Below are positions 59,586 through 64,000 of a stretch of 64,000 nt of DNA, piece by piece. The notes under the pieces are model-generated. The model was not told the origin of the DNA. It worked only from the letters and a program-made list of their open reading frames with translations, and searched no databases. A program made the translations under genes and the position numbers. The stretch's first letter is position 1. Every line of letters starts with the position of its first letter. The stretch comes from Amoeboaphelidium protococcarum (Eukaryota > Aphelidiomycota > Aphelidea): positions 62,001-126,000 of the forward strand of contig JALECJ010000005.1 in NCBI GenBank assembly GCA_023515745.1, read 5' to 3'.

Positions 59586-61249
59586 ATGCCGTCTGCTTCT
59601 GGTGCAACTCTTACTTCATCTGCTTAAACTTTTACATAAAAGAGACGGAATAATTATGCGCAGAAGCTTATTGAGAATATGTTCTATCTGCTGATGACTG
59701 TGCTATGGTTGACTTACGATGCTTTCGTTTAGTGGTGGAGCTGGTTTAGAGTCAATGTGGTCACTATGCAAAGTCGACGAGATCATTTATTATACGTTCT
59801 GCAAAGAGCTCAGACTTACGACGAGTGGAAACAGATTGCTCATCACCTTGATGTTATCATGAACAATGATGATTATTGTAATGACCCCGTCTCGGTTGAC
59901 TATGATTTCAGATTGATTTCCAAGCGATTGTCTCAACTCAGGAAAGCGCGATCATAGAATGATGTTCAAATGCTGATTTACCGACTTAGAGCTGGCCTTC
60001 TGCGGAACTTGGGTGGTATCACTGACGTAAAACTGTACTAGCGATCATTACTGAGAACAAAAAAGCTGATAGAGGAGTACATTGAAGAAGTTCTGGGCTC
60101 TTTTCGTTACGTGACGACCGTTCGCGATCCGCAGCTCTCGTTTCAGAGTAAACTGGAATTCTTCGCCGATACGCGTTAATCTTTTGGTAACACGGCGCTC
60201 ATTCTGCATGGCGGTGCAACGTTTGGTCTGTATCATCTGGGTGTGGCTAAATGTCTCTTTTACAATAATCTCTTACCTCGCGTCATTAGCAGCTCTTCAG
60301 TCGGTGCATTGGTGGCCGCGTTAGTTTGTGTCCACACTGACCAGGAACTGCCGGCTGTGTTTCAGGCGGAATGGCTTGACTTGCGGGCTTTTAAGAAGGT
60401 GGCCACGTCTGGTTAGATTACAAGAAAGCTGTAGAGATTACTGAAAACTGGCCATCTTCTCGATGTTAATGTTCTGGATGAGTGTGTTAAGGATAATATT
60501 GGTGATATCACGTTTGAAGAGGCGTTTTAGAGATCAAAGCGGATTTTGAATATTGTCTTGTCAACCGTGGAAAAGACTGATGTTCCCAAATTGTTGAATT
60601 ATCTAACCGCGCCTAATGTACTGGTTAGAACTGCTGCAATGGCCTCTTGTGCTGGTACTGGATTGTATGATTCTCTCCCTCTTTTAGCTAAGGATGCGAG
60701 AGGCTAGATATACTAGTTTCATAAATAAAACATTCAGTGGCGCGATGCTAGTGCAGATGAAGGCCCTACTATGCGGTTAACTGAACTATTCAATGTCAAT
60801 CATGTCATAATGTCTCAGGCAAATCCATTTGTTCTGCCTTTTGTCACTCAGCCTGTGATGACTAAGAATACTTTGACCCAGAAGTTGAGAACTTTAATAA
60901 GCATGGAAATTAGACATCGTTTGAACTAGGTAAGTTTATACTCATTAGAAAAGCTTTAAAATTTATCATGAATTGCCTGTAGTTAAATGATGTGGGACTT
61001 TTACCTCTTTTTATGCGTGGAATAATTGACAAGAATATGATGGGTAACATTACAATCACACCAGAGGTTTCAATTCAAGATTATCGATTGGTGTTCTCCA
61101 ATCCGTCAACTGACCAACTGAGTAAATGGATAGTAAAAGGTGAACAGGCCACCTGGCGACATTTGAATCTCATATACCATCGTCTGGTGATTGAACTAGA
61201 ACTTGATAGAATTCTTCTCAGCCTGAAAGCATCAAACAGTAATACATGA
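59586..61249 (+). CDS. patatin-domain triacylglycerol lipase (SDP1/Tgl3-5-like) with altered catalytic motifs
   Basis: Predicted 536-aa lipid-droplet-type lipase. A hydrophobic N-terminal segment (LLMTVLWLTYDAFVQWWSWF) precedes the DUF3336-like region, then the patatin domain: TALILHGGATFGLYHLGVAK (oxyanion loop), ISSSSVGALVAALVC at the nucleophile elbow, and MRLTELFNVNHVIMSQANPF. In relatives the elbow is G-S-S-x-G and the second catalytic site is D-G. Here the first Gly of the elbow is Ser, and the aspartate is followed by Ala (WRDASADEG). One 53-nt intron (60930-60982, GTAAG...CTGTAG) interrupts HRLNQ|LNDVG. Activity may be altered. Confidence 0.85.
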
Positions 61250-61523
61250 TGCTGAGTGGCGAAGCTGACACGAAAAGGTAACGCGTGTCGCATAAAGATC
61301 TTGAGTCATAGACTGATGAACTACTTTTGAGCAGATGTTTTAATGTATATTTTCTGAGCTAGGCCTTTTTAAATAACTTGAGGTCGTAAATCCAATTTTT
61401 GGGCAATTTCGTCAATGCAGAACGACCTAAACCGGGAAATAATATCCGTAAATCTACTCGTTATCTTAAACTAGAAAAAGCATCAAATTTTTTGATAGAT
61501 CAACCAGAAATCTTAATATCATC

Positions 61524-62282
61524 ATGGCAGATTCATTGGAAGACAACCTGCTGTTAGACTAGGACTCAACAAAGCTAGTGCCCGTATATGATGAAGAAGT
61601 CATCGCATCTGGCACTCAACAATAACCTGATAACGATAATGGCAAAAAGCGTAAGAAAACTACAAAGTCGGATAACTCTGTATAGAAGACTAAAAAGCAA
61701 AAGAAGAGTATATATGGAAGATAGTTCGATAATAAAGATGATTTCACGTCATATATTTCAGATGTTGCCAAAGAAAATCTATCGACGCTGGATAGTCAAG
61801 TATTTGAAGAGTAAATAGTCTTGTTCGTGACACCATTTGATCAGTCCACGCGTTTGTCAGATTTAATCACTAGATCAACAGAGAAAAATAATGTCAAGAC
61901 TATAATACTATGCTCTGGAGCATTGCGATGCATTGAAGTCATTAAATAGTGCAAAGAGTAAAAGTTAAAGACTGCTAAATGCTTTGCCAGACACATGAAA
62001 GTGGACGAATAATTAAACTATATATCTGGTTCAGCAGTGGATGTAGCTGTCGGTACACCTAATCGCGTTCTTTAGCTACTCAATAAGAACGCGTTCGATA
62101 ACGTTGACAGAATAATCATCGACATGAACAAAGATGTCAAGGATCGCACTATCCTCGATCTGCCTGAATGTAAGCGCGATCTTATTCTTCTGTTATCATC
62201 TTGCTGCGCACGCACCGTTGACTCACAGCGTAATCTGAAAATACAGTGGCTGAATAATGATTGCGATTTTGGCAGTCAATGA
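61524..62282 (+). CDS. Cms1-like small-subunit processome protein
   Basis: Single-exon 252-aa protein. The basic N-terminus (NGKKRKKTTKSD, KTKKQKKS) is followed by a degenerate helicase-like fold: FEEQIVLFVTPFDQSTRLSD, KTIILCSGALRCIEVIK, ARHMKVDEQLNYI, and VDVAVGTPNRVLQLLNKNAF with VDRIIIDMNKDVKDRTI. This matches the Cms1/CMSS1 family, linked to early ribosome assembly. TAR codons occur in conserved spots such as RVLQLL. Confidence 0.8.
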
Positions 62283-62728
62283 AATACACATAATTGATTG
62301 TAATAAGGTCTATTTTCTCCTCTTGTGCCACCATATCGGTATTTCTTATTTGTATCATATCAAGAACATTCTTCTTCGTGCGTTCGACAAAGTGAGCGCC
62401 AAAGGAACCGCTGTTCCGCGAGAGAAACGGAGACTCGCGCTTAGGGACGAATTGTAAGCGCGCATCGTTTTTTTGCCGATCGGTCCTGCAGCGCGCGCCA
62501 TATATTTTTTGAACATTTCCCGACTTTTATCTAATTGGGCAAAATCTAATAAAAAGCACCACAGTCTTGGTCTATTTAGCTAGCGCATTAGAATATAGTC
62601 TTGGTCCATATACTGCTGACATACTATTACTACTACAATTCTTTTAATATTATAGCTATATATCAATAATAATTTCTAATTTGGTGTTATCTTATCCGTA
62701 TACAGTCAATATTACTTTAATTTACACA
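62283..62728. other. intergenic region
   Basis: About 450 bp between the Cms1-like gene and the HPt gene, both plus strand. A standard-code ORF at 62257-62457 overlaps the end of Cms1 and is not credible. The right part is AT-rich and probably holds the HPt promoter. Confidence 0.45.
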
Positions 62729-63127
62729 ATGTCTGATATAGTAGATATGAATATATTCTCGGAAGTCTTGCAAATGGACGATCCTGATGATAACTCCTTC
62801 TCACAGTCACTGGTGGAATAGTTTTTTGGTCAGGCTGTAGAGACTATTGCCGGTATCAAGGATGCATTTGCTAAGCAAGACTATGCTCAAGTTTCCCGTC
62901 TTGGACACTTTTTGAAGGGCAGCGCTTCGGCACTCGGAATCACAAAGCTCAAAAGCACTTGCGAGAAGATTTAGCATTGCGGTGAATAGAAAGAAGGTAC
63001 TCCTTTTAGTGGAATGTCTGTTGACTAATGTGCTCTTAAATTATAGGAGATGATCAATGATTTGGATGTTCAGACTGCTGAGGCCAAGATACATTTCAAG
63101 AAGCAGCTGGGATACAAAGATCTGTGA
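62729..63127 (+). CDS. Ypd1-like histidine phosphotransfer (HPt) protein
   Basis: Single-exon 132-aa protein. The phospho-acceptor His is in RLGHFLKGSASALGITKLKS, the HPt consensus HxLKGSSxxLG. Flanking helices SFSQSLVEQFFGQAVETIAG and TCEKIQHCGEQKEG complete the four-helix bundle. In fungi such proteins relay phosphate from hybrid histidine kinases to Ssk1 and Skn7 regulators. No histidine kinase or response regulator is seen nearby. TAG encodes Gln in VEQFF, IQHC and EQKEG. Confidence 0.92.
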
Positions 63128-63275
63128 GAGAAAGCGGTTATTATAGATATTTGCTACTTGATTTACGCGTATTTTAACTTTAAACCAGTAGTATAGATCT
63201 CGATAAAACCAAGTATCTTATGGCAATTGTTCATTATAGGAGCTAAGGGAGTCGAGAATCAATAGTAAAGCTTTA

Positions 63276-64000
63276 TCAGTAATACCAGTGGAGGAAGAGG
63301 AGAGTGAGTGATAGTACGAGAAAGTATAGGAGAACAAAATTACGCCATGTTACGCCATATTGCAAAGTCTTTTTGAGTACCACATTGCCCTTCTTCACGG
63401 TATCAGTCGTCTAATGAGCCTCAGTATAGAGGTAATTAATCTGCTCAGCCTGAGAACCAATATGACTCTCCAACTGAGTTTGCAATTGACTAATCTCAAG
63501 CAACGTTCTTTCGGTTTACCTACAGAGATTTTATCGCATTACGATCGAGAATATCATATAAATGTTCTAAAAAGCTATCAAGTTCTTACTAGACTTAAGT
63601 TTCCATTGCGAGTAGATCCTCAAGCATCTCAGCATTCTCTAGTTCCAACATTTATCGTTCTTTAGAGGAGAGCTGTTATGCAGGATCATCTTCTGCAGCC
63701 ACCTAATCGTCTTCATTTAATTGTTGCATTGAGTAGAAACTACAAAAGAGCTGATGATGGCGTTACAATCACACATATTCATGACGCATATATTACTCTT
63801 ATTATAAGTTCTAGCTATCACCGAGGTGAGAGATATCGCGAGACATCCTATCCTCTTACTCGGCAATGATTTACTTTGACAAAATAGCCAGCTACTCGGT
63901 CAATATTTAACATACAATAGTCCAGTGCGCGGATCTGAGTTTATGATGGGATTGCACCACCTGAGTCTAACCTTCAAGGCGACTAACACGAGCGACACTT
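63276..64000 (-). CDS. partial Qa-SNARE, syntaxin-18/Ufe1-like
   Basis: The gene enters from the right edge; the N-terminus is missing. The 3' exon gives the SNARE motif TLLEISQLQTQLESHIGSQA with EQINYLYTEAHQTTDTVKKG and a C-terminal anchor (NFVLLYFLVLSLTLLFLHWY) ending HWYY, close to syntaxin 18, which drives Golgi-to-ER fusion. Two introns are inferred: 63520-63589 (GTAAG...CTGTAG) and 63740-63796 (GTAAT...TTGTAG). Joins are exact in phase: QQD|FYSMQQLNE and METQVQ|QTERTLL. The second join splits a reassigned TA|G codon. The upstream part, containing LTEQLAILSKQIIAEQEDRM, is open to the window end. Confidence 0.82.

Overview
This is a compact eukaryotic nuclear window that only reads sensibly when TAA and TAG are translated as glutamine and TGA is the sole stop codon. 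Under that code, long conserved proteins open up without interruption: SMC5 (1057 aa), Nma111-like protease (1074 aa), chaperonin 60 (553 aa), GH31 glycosidase (1176 aa) and carnitine acyltransferase (780 aa). Every gene with a visible 3' end stops at TGA. Introns are few, short (35-77 nt) and nearly always GTA...TGTAG. About 35 genes lie on both strands with short spacers.

Gene content points to the fungal side of the opisthokonts: a sepH/Cdc7-type kinase with armadillo-like tail, Nma111, an Sfp1-like zinc-finger factor, a Pob3-type FACT subunit without HMG box, an Msy1-type MscS channel, an Ypd1-like HPt protein, an Igo/endosulfine, and a Tgl/SDP1-like patatin. Mitochondrial Hsp60/Hsp10 and an SDH assembly factor show a functional mitochondrion. 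With UAR=Gln this suggests an early-branching Holomycota lineage such as an aphelid (Amoeboaphelidium-like). That placement is inference.

Layout: 1-6.4 kb, partial FtsX-like membrane protein (-), AP-1 sigma (+), sepH-type kinase (-), ceramide synthase (-). 7.4-13.7 kb, YihQ-like GH31 (+) and Sfp1-like factor (+). 13.9-16.2 kb, head-to-head hsp10/hsp60 with a heat-shock element between them. 16.8-22 kb, calponin (-), G-alpha (-), DUF866 (+), Rmd5 (-). 22.5-26 kb, p24 (+) and two convergent genes that look like the two halves of one MscS channel. 26-30.1 kb, NRAMP (-), SDHAF3 (-), EF-hand protein (+). 30.4-34.8 kb, an island of eight ~179-bp direct repeats in two arrays flanking one unrecognised 606-aa gene. 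35.4-41.5 kb, carnitine acyltransferase (-) and SMC5 (+). 41.7-46 kb, two related mucin-like surface proteins. 46.2-52.3 kb, Nma111 (+), Pob3 (-), endosulfine (+). 52.4-64 kb, a Faf1-like protein, an unknown membrane protein, RPS23, MetAP2, cofilin, Vps52, patatin, Cms1, HPt and a partial syntaxin-18-like SNARE.

Most genes are housekeeping. The parts most worth pursuing are the repeat-flanked gene, the split mechanosensitive channel, the paired surface glycoproteins and the GH31 enzyme, which could relate to an algal-feeding lifestyle.
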